Shown: one piece after another, positions 1-8,306 of the stretch
Layout of the letters: the number at the start of each line of letters is the position of its first letter
Position numbering within the stretch: position 1 is the first letter of the stretch
The notes under the pieces: generated by a model
The model's input: only the letters and a program-made list of their open reading frames with translations
Told to the model about the DNA's origin: nothing
Database searches by the model: none
Position numbers and translations under genes: made by a program
Assembly (NCBI GenBank): GCA_013288385.1
Contig: JABDBZ010000014.1
Location: forward strand, 1 to 37,975
Origin: Bacteroidota bacterium
GTDB taxonomy: Bacteria; Bacteroidota; Bacteroidia; B-17B0; Aurantibacillaceae
Reading direction: 5' to 3'
Length of the DNA stretch: 37,975 bases

Positions 1-72
1 TAATTAGTTTAAACGGTGTTTAATTGTGATTAATTAATGTTTATTTTGAGTTAAAATTAAAGCAAATTCTAG

Positions 73-1699
73 ATGAAAAAAGTCTTCATTTCCATTTCTA
101 CCTTATTAATTAGTGGGTTTCTGTTTTCACAAACTCAAAAACGACCTGATAATTGGTTTAATCTCGATCCTACAAATGACAAAGTGAATGGTGTAAGTAC
201 TGAACGGACTTATAAGGAATTATTGAAAGACAGAAAGCCGGTTCCCGTAATTGTTGCTGTGCTAGATAGTGGTGTAGATTATAAACATGAAGATCTGAAG
301 GATGTGATGTGGACTAACCCGGGAGAAATTCCTGGAAACGGAATCGACGATGATAAAAAATGGATACATTGATGATATACACGGTTGGAATTTTATAGGC
401 GGTAAAGATGGAAAAAATGTTGATGTGGATAATTTGGAATCAACCCGTCTTTATCGCAAACTAAAACCTAAATATGAAGGTAAAACAGTAGCTGATTTTA
501 AAACAAAAGAAGAAAAAGCTGATTTGGAATTATATGAACAAGTAAAGAAGGAAACTACTACCGCCAAATCAAATAACGAACCTTCCTATAACCAGGTTAA
601 GTTAATAAAAGAGAAGTTGATTAAAATGGAATCGGACATTAAATCACAACAAACTGTTTCAGAAATTAAATTGGAAAACATAGAAAAATATACTCCTGAA
701 GATAAAACGGATAAACAAATTAAAGCAATTTGTACTATATCTATGAAGCAAGGTAAAGTCACTTTTAATGAATTTAAAGATCAAATTGATGACGCATACG
801 ATCATTATTATAATATGCTCGAAAAAAATTTAAATCCTGATTTTGATCCAAGAAGCATTGTTGGTGATAATTACGATGATCCATATGAAAAAAATTATGG
901 TAATGCTGATTGTAAAGGCCCGCATAGTCTTCATGGAACACATGTAGCTGGAATTATTGCGGCTAGCAGAAATAATGGGATAGGAATGGACGGGGTTGCC
1001 TCTGATGTAAAAATCATGTCAGTTCGTTGTGTACCCGATGGAGATGAAAGAGACAAAGACGTTGCCAATGCAATCATTTATGCAGTAAATAATGGGGCAA
1101 CCATTTTAAATATGAGTTTTGGAAAAAAATATTCATGGAATAAAAAAGTAGTTGATGATGCAGTAAAATATGCAGAATCTAAAGGTGTTTTATTAATGCA
1201 TGCTGCCGGTAATGATGCTGTAGATATTGATAAAGAGATTCATTTTCCTACTCCAAAATTTGAAGGAAAAGGAACAGCCACTAATATGATTACAATTGGT
1301 GCCTTGAGTTGGAAGCCGGATTCTATGATAGCTGCACCATTTACTAACTACGGTAAAAAAACAGTTGATCTGTTTGCACCTGGGGTAGATATTTATTCCA
1401 CTTTACCTGAAAACGAATATAAAGATCTGAGTGGTACAAGTATGGCAACACCTGTTTCCGCTGGAGTAGCGGCAGTTTTAAAATCATATTATCCTGCTTT
1501 AACACCAGAGCAAATGAAAAAAATATTGATCAAGAGTAGTCTAAAAACATACAAAGGAAAAATGGTTATTAAACCCGGAAGTAAAAAAGGGGACAAAGAT
1601 CGTTATGTGAAATTTGAAACCCTTGGTAAAAATGCCGGTTTAATTAACCTGTATGAAGCAATTAAATTAGCTGATAAAATGAATAATTTTAAAGGATAA
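73..1699 (+). pseudogene. Secreted subtilisin-like serine protease (S8), split by a frameshift
   Basis: Two adjoining reading frames (73-372 and 350-1699) together encode one S8 protease of about 541 residues. The first part has a signal peptide (MKKVFISISTLLISGFLFSQ) and the catalytic Asp in VAVLDSGVD (about residue 65). The second part has the catalytic His in HGTHVAG (about 287 in joined numbering), the oxyanion Asn in HAAGND (about 380) and the catalytic Ser in GTSMATP (about 456). An unusually long insert of about 150 lysine- and glutamate-rich residues lies between Asp and His. The frames meet at an A6 run (355-360). Removing one A restores GIDDDKNGYIDD, a natural continuation. All catalytic residues survive, so the break is either recent or a homopolymer error in sequencing. 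No C-terminal sorting domain is visible. The likely role is an exported peptidase; its substrate is unknown. Confidence 0.85.
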
Positions 1700-1727
1700 A
1701 TAAATCAGAATAAACCTATTTTAAATT

Positions 1728-1761
1728 AAAAAAGCTGTATCATTTTGTACAGCTTTTTTTA
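1728..1761 (+). terminator. Intrinsic terminator after the S8 protease
   Basis: A perfect stem AAAAAAGCTGTA (1728-1739) / TACAGCTTTTTT (1748-1759) encloses an 8-nt loop and ends in a T run. It lies 28 bases after the protease stop codon. The A run on the other side means it could also act on minus-strand transcripts. Confidence 0.85.
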
Positions 1762-1798
1762 TTGCCAATCGATGATTATTAAATATAGGAACCAATAA

Positions 1799-1817
1799 AA
1801 AACTTTGTGCCTTCGTG
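1799..1817. repeat. Intergenic repeat, CTTTGTGCCTTCGTG family (copy 1)
   Basis: AAAACTTTGTGCCTTCGTG occurs here and again, identical over 19 bases, at 11006-11024. Both copies are intergenic and outside any supported gene. Similar 'caccacaaagacacgaaggcaca' sequences are, from memory, common between genes in Bacteroidota and other environmental bacteria. Function unknown. Confidence 0.7.
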
Positions 1818-1827
1818 GTGAATACTT

Positions 1828-1862
1828 AAATGCGTAATCCAATAACACAAAAGTCATCAATT
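1828..1862 (-). pseudogene. Degraded duplicate of the 3' end of the SpoIIE-type phosphatase gene
   Basis: Read on the minus strand, this segment encodes DDFCVIGLRI followed by a stop. The intact phosphatase gene ends DDVCIIGLRI and a stop at 2008. The last 15 bases including the stop codon are identical (GGATTACGCATTTAA), with five differences in the preceding 18. Upstream of this point the similarity ends. It looks like the remnant of a second, tandem copy of the phosphatase gene, or a partial duplication. The segment is short, so chance similarity cannot be fully excluded. Confidence 0.5.
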
Positions 1863-1908
1863 ATTTTGGTTCGAGAAAGTAATTCAAAGAATGGAAATGT
1901 AGAAAAAT

Positions 1909-1957
1909 GTCATCCTGAGCCTTTCGACTTCGCTCAAGATAAACTAAGTCGAAGGAG
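1909..1957. repeat. REP-like palindromic repeat, TCCTGAGC...GTCGAAGGA type
   Basis: The element starts with GTCATCCTGAGC and contains CTTTCGACTT (1921-1930) and AAGTCGAAGG (1946-1955), which form a 10-bp stem with one G-T pair. This is the widespread 'gtcatcctgagc...gtcgaagga' intergenic repeat pattern, comparable to REP elements moved by RAYT transposases; that link is family knowledge, not shown here. No transposase is present in the window. The rest of 1762-2007 holds no gene. Confidence 0.65.
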
Positions 1958-2007
1958 TGTTATTAAAAGCAATTTTTTAAAATTGACGAATAGCTTAGTG
2001 ACAAATA

Positions 2008-4191
2008 TTAAATGCGTAATCCTATTATACAAACATCATCAACCTGCTCCAGATCACCTTTCCATTCATTAAATGTTTTTTCAATTGTGATTATTTGATC
2101 ATTCAATTTCTTATCTTGAATTTTAGCTAAAAGATCTTTTAAGTTTTTTTTCTTGAACTTCTTTCCTTGTTCACCTTTTCCTCCAAACTGATCAGCATAG
2201 CCATCTGTGAGTAAATATAGTACATCACCTTTTTTAGCGGGTAATTCATATAAATTAAATGATTCTTTTTGCTCGCCTTGGCCAACCGGCATTTTATCAT
2301 ATTTACATTCTGTAATAGAGTTGCCCGAGATCACAAAAGGTGGATTATGCGCTGCTGCGTAAGTTATAGTTGAGTTTTTTTTGTCAAAACAAATTAAAGT
2401 CCCATCAAATCCATCCTTCTGGCCGTCTTTACTTATATTTTCAATTAAACGTTGTCTAACATGATTAAATATTTCGTGAGGTTGATATAATTTTTTTTCA
2501 TTGATAGCTTCATTTAAAAAACCAATATTTAGTAAACACATGAATGCGCCTGGTACACCATGACCAGTACTATCAGCAACACATAAATAAAACTTTTCTT
2601 TGGTTTCATAAGCCCAATAAAAATCTCCGCTCACAATATCTTTTGGTTTAAACAAAATTGAAAACTCATTGAGGTTAGCTTTTAAAAGAGGGTCCTGAGC
2701 AAGCATTCCATATTGAATTCTTTTTGCATAATTAATACTATCCAAAATATCCTTATTTTTTGATTCAATAACTTGTTTCTGTTTTTGAATTTCCTGATTA
2801 GCTTTTTGTTTCTCTCTATAATTTCTAAAGACAATCACTAAAAAAACAAGAAGAATGATAGATGCAATAGTTATTGCAGTTCTAATTACTTTTTGTTTAT
2901 CGAGTTCTTTTATATAAAGTTCTTTTTCAAGCTTTTTTATTTCATCTTCTTTTTGTTTTTGATATTTGAATTCATCTACTGCAATTTCTTTAAATTTAGA
3001 CTCATTAATAAATGAATCTTTTAAATGGGTATATTTTTCGAAATAAAACAAAGAGCTATCATTTTTGTTTTGTTTTTTATAAATCGAATACAAAGATCTG
3101 TAAGCATTTTTTTCATCATCAATACCACCTGTAAGTTTAGAAATGGCAAGAACTGAATATGCAAAATATTTTGATTTTTCAAAATCGTTACGAAGAAAAT
3201 ATATTTGTGAAAGTGTGATATAGCTTTCTAAAGTCCCATTTGTAAAATCTATTTTTTTAGAAATTAAAATAGATTGATTCAAAAGATCTTCAGCCTCTAA
3301 TGATTTACCCATCTTTAAAAGTGTTGCAGCCTTATTACTTAAAGAAACAGAGAGTGTTCTTTGGTCAGAGATTTTTGTTGCGAGTGCAATAGCCCTGTTT
3401 TCATAATATAAAGCCATTGTATAATTTCTTACCTGCTTATAATTATTGCCTAGATCTATTAATATACCAATTTGCTCATATTCTAATTTTTTTCTGAGAG
3501 CGATTTGATAAGCTTTTTTAAGATACAAAAGGGAGTTGTTTACCTCTGAAACATTGCCGTAAGCGATTCCTAAACCTTGATAAGCAAGCATTAAATTGGT
3601 TGAATCATTTACTTTATCTGCAATTTCAAGAATTTTATAATTGTATTCAATGGCTTTGCTATAGTCGCCTTGTGAATTATGAATGAGCGATATATTATAA
3701 TAAGTATTTAATATGCTTGCAGTATCTCCTGTTTCAATATTAATATTTAAGTTTTTTAAATAATACTCTTCTGCCAATTTGTAATTTCCTTTTAAGAATT
3801 CAACAGCACCATATAAATTATATTGTTTGGATTCTATAAATTGGTATTTTATCCCCTTTAAATTTAGTATCGACTTATTCAGTAAATTAATTGTAGAATC
3901 ATACTGTGAATCAAAATATTTGAAAGCAGCTTTATAATATAGTACAGCTGCATAATTTCGTTTGTCTTTTGTTTTAAGAGACAATACTTCAGCTATATAA
4001 TTAAAGTGTTTGGCAGAATCCCGGTTTAATTGAAAATAAATTTCAGTAAGTCTATTATAAATTGTTGCCTTTCCAGAGTCTGAAAGTGTTTTGTCAGAAT
4101 ACAATTTTTTCTTTAATACAAGTCCATCACCATTGGTTTGTGCAAATAACCATCCTTGAAAAAAGATAAAAAGAAAGAAAATATTTTTCAC
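2008..4191 (-). CDS. TPR-containing membrane sensor with SpoIIE/RsbU-type PP2C phosphatase domain
   Basis: A protein of about 727-731 residues: signal peptide, tetratricopeptide repeats over roughly residues 30-400, one transmembrane segment (about 437-457, AITIASIILLVFLVIVF), a coiled coil, then a SpoIIE-like PP2C serine phosphatase domain (about 505-731). Metal-binding motifs of the domain are visible: VSGDFYWA, ADSTGHGVPG and LLTDGYADQ. Such proteins usually dephosphorylate an anti-anti-sigma factor or a similar switch protein in response to a periplasmic signal. No sigma-factor regulator lies next to it, so the partner is unknown. There is no ATG near the start. TTG at 4203 and GTG at 4191 are both possible, and GTG gives a cleaner signal peptide (MKNIFFLFIFF). 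A degraded duplicate of its 3' end lies just downstream. Confidence 0.85.
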   Translation of the reverse strand: MKNIFFLFIFFQGWLFAQTNGDGLVLKKKLYSDKTLSDSGKATIYNRLTEIYFQLNRDSAKHFNYIAEVLSLKTKDKRNYAAVLYYKAAFKYFDSQYDSTINLLNKSILNLKGIKYQFIESKQYNLYGAVEFLKGNYKLAEEYYLKNLNINIETGDTASILNTYYNISLIHNSQGDYSKAIEYNYKILEIADKVNDSTNLMLAYQGLGIAYGNVSEVNNSLLYLKKAYQIALRKKLEYEQIGILIDLGNNYKQVRNYTMALYYENRAIALATKISDQRTLSVSLSNKAATLLKMGKSLEAEDLLNQSILISKKIDFTNGTLESYITLSQIYFLRNDFEKSKYFAYSVLAISKLTGGIDDEKNAYRSLYSIYKKQNKNDSSLFYFEKYTHLKDSFINESKFKEIAVDEFKYQKQKEDEIKKLEKELYIKELDKQKVIRTAITIASIILLVFLVIVFRNYREKQKANQEIQKQKQVIESKNKDILDSINYAKRIQYGMLAQDPLLKANLNEFSILFKPKDIVSGDFYWAYETKEKFYLCVADSTGHGVPGAFMCLLNIGFLNEAINEKKLYQPHEIFNHVRQRLIENISKDGQKDGFDGTLICFDKKNSTITYAAAHNPPFVISGNSITECKYDKMPVGQGEQKESFNLYELPAKKGDVLYLLTDGYADQFGGKGEQGKKFKKKNLKDLLAKIQDKKLNDQIITIEKTFNEWKGDLEQVDDVCIIGLRI

Positions 4192-4271
4192 GAACCTTCT
4201 CAATTATAAAATAGATAATTAAATGTACTTAAAATACATTATTTTACCTATTCAAATATCTGAATGCTTTA

Positions 4272-5429
4272 TTAAGCTAAAGCTTGCTTCAAGTCTTCTA
4301 TCAAATCTTCCACATCCTCAACACCAACACTTAAGCGCAATAAATTATCTACTACACCGGCTTTTTCACGCTCTGTTTTAGGAATTGAAGCATGCGTCAT
4401 AGTTGCAGGGTGATTGATCAAGGATTCAACTCCGCCCAAACTTTCAGCCAATGAAAAAACTTGAAAGGACGATGCAATTTTAAATGTTTTATCTTGATCA
4501 GCGTCTTTTAATACGATGGAAATCATTCCGCCAAAATCGCGCATTTGTTTTTTTGCGATAGCGTGATTATGATGATCAGTAAAACCCGGCCAATATATTT
4601 TTTCTATTTTGGGATGTGTTTTTAAAAACTCAGCAATTTTTCTTCCATTAAAACAATGACGTTCCATTCTTAAATGCAATGTTTTTATTCCACGCATTAC
4701 TAAAAAACAATCCATTGGTCCGGGATTGGCACCACAACTATTTAAAATAAAATACAACTGTTCATGAAGCTTGTCATCATTCATTACTAGCGCACCCATT
4801 ACAACGTCGCTATGCCCACCCAAATACTTGGTTACCGAATGCATCACAATATCTGCACCTAACGCCAATGGATTTTGCAAATAAGGAGAGGCAAATGTAT
4901 TGTCAACTGCTAAAAGAATATTGTTTGCTTTTGCTATTTTAGAGCAAGCTTCAATATCAATAATCTGCATAGTTGGGTTGGTAGGTGTTTCAGCCCAAAT
5001 CAACTTTGTTTTAGCATTTACATATTTTTTAATATTATCAGCATCACTTAAATTAATAAAGTGAAATTTAATTCCATAGTTTTCAAAGATCTTGGTGAAC
5101 ATCCTATAAGAACCACCATAAAGATCATCACCTGTAATAACTTCATCACCGGGACGTAATAATTTTATAACAGCATCAGTAGCACCCATTCCACTACTAA
5201 AACAAATGCAATGTTTTCCATTTTCGAGTGCAGCAATATTTTTTTGAAGCGCTTCTCTTGTAGGATTTTTACCTCGTGCATAACCATAGCCTTTGTTTTT
5301 TCCGGGAGATTCCTGAACATAAGTTGAAGTTTGGTAAATAGGTGTCATAATTGCCCCTGTTGTTGGGTCAGGTTCTGCACCGGCGTGAATGGCTTTTGTG
5401 CCAAATTTATATTTTGAAAAATCGCTCAT
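4272..5429 (-). CDS. Cystathionine gamma-synthase/lyase family PLP enzyme
   Basis: A 385-residue member of the Cys/Met-metabolism PLP-dependent family. Visible motifs are the N-terminal TKAIHAG and the tyrosine-containing YGYARGKNPTR (phosphate contact from the partner subunit). Also present are SSGMGA, the aspartate-containing VDNTFASPYLQ, and the PLP lysine in HSVTKYLGGHSD at about residue 200. Family members make cystathionine from an O-acyl-homoserine and cysteine (MetB), or cleave cystathionine to cysteine or homocysteine. The sequence alone does not separate gamma-synthase from gamma- or beta-lyase. Length is typical. It stands alone on the minus strand, separated from hpf by a terminator. 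No other methionine gene is nearby. Confidence 0.9.
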   Translation of the reverse strand: MSDFSKYKFGTKAIHAGAEPDPTTGAIMTPIYQTSTYVQESPGKNKGYGYARGKNPTREALQKNIAALENGKHCICFSSGMGATDAVIKLLRPGDEVITGDDLYGGSYRMFTKIFENYGIKFHFINLSDADNIKKYVNAKTKLIWAETPTNPTMQIIDIEACSKIAKANNILLAVDNTFASPYLQNPLALGADIVMHSVTKYLGGHSDVVMGALVMNDDKLHEQLYFILNSCGANPGPMDCFLVMRGIKTLHLRMERHCFNGRKIAEFLKTHPKIEKIYWPGFTDHHNHAIAKKQMRDFGGMISIVLKDADQDKTFKIASSFQVFSLAESLGGVESLINHPATMTHASIPKTEREKAGVVDNLLRLSVGVEDVEDLIEDLKQALA

Positions 5430-5483
5430 AATTGAAATAAAACTTAAAAGTAAGAAAAAATGGAACGCAGATATTTATAAAAT

Positions 5484-5518
5484 AAAAAAACCGCACGTAT
5501 TAAGATTAAGTGCGGTTT
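5484..5518 (-). terminator. Intrinsic terminator after hpf
   Basis: A 9-bp perfect stem AAACCGCAC (5488-5496) / GTGCGGTTT (5510-5518) with a 13-nt loop. On the minus strand it is followed by a run of seven T. It lies 21 bases beyond the hpf stop codon and closes the rpsU-xerC-hpf cluster. Confidence 0.85.
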
Positions 5519-5538
5519 AATTGATATTTATAACAGGA

Positions 5539-5832
5539 TTATAGTTTTTTCTCTTTGTGTTTTTTAACCTGAGATTTTAATGCCTCGCAAGCTAGGTCAG
5601 TAGCTTCTTCAAATGAAGCACATTGTTTTTTGGCGAAGAACTCTTGTCCTTTACCATGCATTCTAATCTCAGCAATTTTATTTTCCGCATTATTATTCTT
5701 ATCAAGCTTTAAAATAATGTCACTATTTATGATCCCATCGTAATATGTGTTGAGTTTTGTAACTTTTTCATTTACGAAACCTAAAAGTTTTTTATCTGCA
5801 TCAAAATGCAGCGATTGAATGTTGATTATCAT
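5539..5832 (-). CDS. hpf: Ribosome hibernation-promoting factor (short HPF/RaiA type)
   Basis: A 97-residue protein of the HPF/YfiA family, with the usual beta-alpha-beta-beta-beta-alpha pattern (MIINIQSLHFDADKKL at the start, a KSQVKKHKEKK basic tail). It binds the 30S decoding and mRNA-channel region and inactivates ribosomes in stationary phase. At this length it is the short form without the C-terminal dimerisation domain of long HPF. It is the last gene of rpsU-xerC-hpf, 26 bases after xerC, a conserved Bacteroidota order. Confidence 0.9.
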   Translation of the reverse strand: MIINIQSLHFDADKKLLGFVNEKVTKLNTYYDGIINSDIILKLDKNNNAENKIAEIRMHGKGQEFFAKKQCASFEEATDLACEALKSQVKKHKEKKL

Positions 5833-5858
5833 GGCGATTTGTTTTTAGTTAATTGTAT

Positions 5859-6752
5859 TTAATTTCCTGAACGGGGATGAGCTTGTAAATAAGTTTTCTT
5901 TAGTTTTTCAATTGTATTGTGTGTGTATATTTGTGTTGCAGATAAATTTGCATGTCCAAGTAATTCTTTCACTGCATTAATATCTGCTCCATTATTTAAT
6001 AAATGTGTAGCAAAAGTATGTCTTAATATATGCGGACTTTTTTTGTGGAGAGTTGTAACCAAAGAGAGATATTTCTTTACGATGAAGTATACCTGGAAAG
6101 GACTTAATGGTTTATCTTTCAATGTAAGGAACATAAATTCGTTGTTTAAACCCTGAGCTTGTTTTACGGAAAGGAATGTTTCAAGGTTGCGTTTAAGTTC
6201 GATACTTATTGGAATAATGCGTTCTTTATTTCTTTTACCTAAAACCTTTATTTCAGAATTAAAAAGATCTACATCTTTGTTTTTCAAATTCGTTAATTCT
6301 GAACGCCTTATACCTGTTTGATAGAGTATATTTAAAATGAGACAATTTTGTATTCCTTTATATGAATTATCAAATTTTAATTCATCCAATAATTTATCCA
6401 TATCGGCTACTTCAACAAAAACAGGTAGCTTTTTAGGGGTTTTTGGTCCTTGTACTTTTAAAACCGTATTATTAGTTATAAGCTGACTTTGGAGGAGATA
6501 TTTGAATAAAGCTTTAATAGATGAGAGTTTTCTATTAACTGTTTTAGCAGCATTCTTTTCATCCATTAATTTAGCTATAAAACCACGTACATCCTGATGA
6601 TTTGCCTTTGTGATATCTTTTAAACCCACCTCATCCGAGAGATATAGATTGAATTGGAGAAGATCGTTTTTATAGGAAATTAACGTGTGTTTACTGAGTT
6701 TCTTAATCTTTTCCAAATAAGTCAAAAAATCAGTTATTACATCAATATCCAT
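5859..6752 (-). CDS. xerC: Site-specific tyrosine recombinase XerC/XerD type
   Basis: A 297-residue tyrosine recombinase, typical Xer length. It has the N-terminal SAM-like core-binding domain (residues 1-90) and a C-terminal catalytic domain. Catalytic residues are visible: Arg in TGIRRSEL, Lys in VLGKRNKER, His and Arg in [12 protein letters not shown], His in [11 protein letters not shown], and the nucleophile Tyr in QIYTH (about residue 274). It resolves chromosome dimers at dif with a partner or alone. Its place between rpsU and hpf supports a chromosomal Xer protein rather than a mobile-element integrase. A 16-bp terminator-like hairpin ends 7 bases before its ATG and probably limits its expression relative to rpsU. 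Confidence 0.9.
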   Translation of the reverse strand: MDIDVITDFLTYLEKIKKLSKHTLISYKNDLLQFNLYLSDEVGLKDITKANHQDVRGFIAKLMDEKNAAKTVNRKLSSIKALFKYLLQSQLITNNTVLKVQGPKTPKKLPVFVEVADMDKLLDELKFDNSYKGIQNCLILNILYQTGIRRSELTNLKNKDVDLFNSEIKVLGKRNKERIIPISIELKRNLETFLSVKQAQGLNNEFMFLTLKDKPLSPFQVYFIVKKYLSLVTTLHKKSPHILRHTFATHLLNNGADINAVKELLGHANLSATQIYTHNTIEKLKKTYLQAHPRSGN

Positions 6753-6757
6753 AAATG

Positions 6758-6798
6758 AAAAATCCTAAACCGAATTTACTTAATTCAGTTTAGGATTT
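6758..6798 (-). terminator. Terminator-like hairpin between rpsU and xerC
   Basis: AAATCCTAAAC (6760-6770) pairs with GTTTAGGATTT (6788-6798). Inside it GAATT (6772-6776) pairs with AATTC (6782-6786), leaving a 5-nt loop and one C-A mismatch. On the minus strand the stem is followed by a short T run. It sits between the rpsU stop and the xerC start codon, so it can terminate most rpsU transcripts and may also cover the xerC initiation region. Confidence 0.75.
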
Positions 6799-6819
6799 CA
6801 ATATAAAATCAATTAAATA

Positions 6820-7017
6820 TTAACTTTCTAAAGTGCCTTCTTGAAGCTTTTGCTTGTATACAGCTTTGATGATCTCTTCTCTACGACGGATCGAAGGTTT
6901 AATGAATTGTTTGCGAGCACGTAATTGCTTAACAACTCCGGTTTTTTCAAACTTCTTTTTGTATTTCTTTAAGGCTTTCTCAATAGTATCGCCTTCTTTT
7001 ATTTGTACAATTAACAT
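6820..7017 (-). CDS. rpsU: 30S ribosomal protein bS21
   Basis: A 65-residue basic protein beginning MLIVQIKEGDTIEKALKKYK and containing the conserved RARKQFIKPSIRRREE block, which identifies bS21. In Bacteroidota bS21 helps hide the 3' end of 16S rRNA, which is why Shine-Dalgarno sequences are little used. First gene of rpsU-xerC-hpf. A good promoter (7051-7078) gives a leader of only about 28 nt. The bases before the ATG (TTATCACAAAA) contain no Shine-Dalgarno sequence. Confidence 0.95.
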   Translation of the reverse strand: MLIVQIKEGDTIEKALKKYKKKFEKTGVVKQLRARKQFIKPSIRRREEIIKAVYKQKLQEGTLES

Positions 7018-7050
7018 TTTTGTGATAAGGTTTAATAATTTTTAAGTCCG

Positions 7051-7078
7051 CAAATATAACAAAAAATCAATATTTCAA
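7051..7078 (-). promoter_or_regulatory. rpsU promoter
   Basis: On the minus strand: TTG (7076-7078), a 17-base spacer and a perfect -7 box TATATTTG (7051-7058). This matches the Bacteroidota consensus TAnnTTTG with a TTG-type -33 element. The predicted transcript starts near 7045. Confidence 0.75.
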
Positions 7079-7095
7079 CTAATTTTTTGATAAAA

Positions 7096-8238
7096 TTAAG
7101 CCGTTTGTTCAACAGCAAATAGCTCTTCCAGTTTTTTAACCACAAAATCGATCTCTTCTTTGGTGTTGTATTTACAAAAACTGAAACGAACGGATGGGCG
7201 GTTCATATTGGCTCCAATGCCTTTTAAAACGTGGCTCCCTTGATTGCTTCCGCTTGTGCAGGCGCTGCCACCACTTGCATATATTCCGGCAATGTCAAGG
7301 TTAAACAAAAGCATTTCAGCATTCGGATGGGCCGGAAAACGACAATTTAGGACAGTATATAATGCTTTCTCAGTACTAGTTTCACCATTGAACTCGATGC
7401 CTGGTATAGTCTGTTGTAATTTCTCAATCATATATTGTTTTAAGCCGGAGATGTATTTAATATGTTCTTCCATTTCATTATAACATATCTCAAGTGCCTT
7501 AGCTAGGCCAACAATGCCATATACATTTTCAGTGCCGCCACGCATATTTCTTTCTTGTGCACCACCATTAATAAACGGATCAATTTTAATCGCGTGATTG
7601 ATATATAAAAAACCAACGCCTTTTGGTCCATGAAATTTGTGGGCCGCACAAGTAATAAAATGAACTTTGATTTCTCTTAAATTGAGCGGGTAATGACCAA
7701 CAGTTTGAACTGTATCACTATGGAAAATGGCATTGTATTTTTCACAAATCTCGCCAACTTCTTTTATTGGTAATAAAGTACCAATTTCATTATTGGCGTG
7801 CATGAGAGACACTAAGGTACGAGGATTGTTCTTTAATAATTCTTCTAACTGAATCAAGTCCACATTTCCTTTTGAATCAACATTTATCCATGAAACTTTA
7901 ATTTTGCCTTTTTTTTCTAAAACAGATATTGTATGCTCAACAGCATGATGCTCAATTTTACTTGAGATAATATGTGTAATATTATAATTTTCAATTACTT
8001 GACATATTGCAGTATTATCTGCTTCTGTTCCACCTGACGTAAAAAAAATTTCGGCAGGAGTAACATTTAATAGTTTAGCAACCGTTTTGCGGGAGTTTTC
8101 AATCAAGCTGCGCACTTTCCTACCAGATCCATGAATAGAAGATGGATTACCATACTCCTCTTTCATAACAGGAATCATGGCTTCAATTACTGCATCATCT
8201 AGTTTTGTAGTGGCAGCATTATCTAAATAAATTTTCAT
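7096..8238 (-). CDS. Cysteine desulfurase (NifS/IscS family)
   Basis: A 380-residue PLP enzyme of the cysteine desulfurase family. It begins MKIYLDNAATTK, has EIFFTSGGTEADN, the PLP lysine in AAHKFHGPKG (about residue 201) and the persulfide cysteine in GSACTSGS (about residue 326). It moves sulfur from cysteine to iron-sulfur cluster assembly or tRNA thiolation. The long flexible loop around the cysteine points to the group I (NifS/IscS) type rather than SufS. No isc, nif or suf genes are adjacent, so the acceptor is unclear; a role with tRNA thiolation is possible. It follows glmM by 68 bases on the same strand. Confidence 0.9.
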   Translation of the reverse strand: MKIYLDNAATTKLDDAVIEAMIPVMKEEYGNPSSIHGSGRKVRSLIENSRKTVAKLLNVTPAEIFFTSGGTEADNTAICQVIENYNITHIISSKIEHHAVEHTISVLEKKGKIKVSWINVDSKGNVDLIQLEELLKNNPRTLVSLMHANNEIGTLLPIKEVGEICEKYNAIFHSDTVQTVGHYPLNLREIKVHFITCAAHKFHGPKGVGFLYINHAIKIDPFINGGAQERNMRGGTENVYGIVGLAKALEICYNEMEEHIKYISGLKQYMIEKLQQTIPGIEFNGETSTEKALYTVLNCRFPAHPNAEMLLFNLDIAGIYASGGSACTSGSNQGSHVLKGIGANMNRPSVRFSFCKYNTKEEIDFVVKKLEELFAVEQTA

Positions 8239-8306
8239 TTTAAAAAATTGAATGGAAAATTCCTTTGTCTATAAGGGTTTCACTACTATAAAGGTATTAA
8301 TTAAAA

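Noticed and set aside
350..372. Programmed ribosomal frameshift in the S8 protease
   Set aside because: The A6 run could slip, but there is no clear stimulatory structure and no family precedent; a homopolymer indel or sequence error is simpler.
1830..2072. 80-residue plus-strand open frame
   Set aside because: It runs through a REP-like palindrome, a degraded minus-strand gene tail and the end of the phosphatase gene; its translation follows repeat sequence, not a protein.
5430..5538. tRNA genes or tuf after hpf, as in many Bacteroidota
   Set aside because: The stretch holds only a terminator and the metB-like gene's upstream region; no cloverleaf is present.
5859..6752. Mobile-element integrase
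   Set aside because: Length, motifs and the rpsU-xerC-hpf setting are those of a chromosomal Xer recombinase; no attachment sites or cargo are seen.
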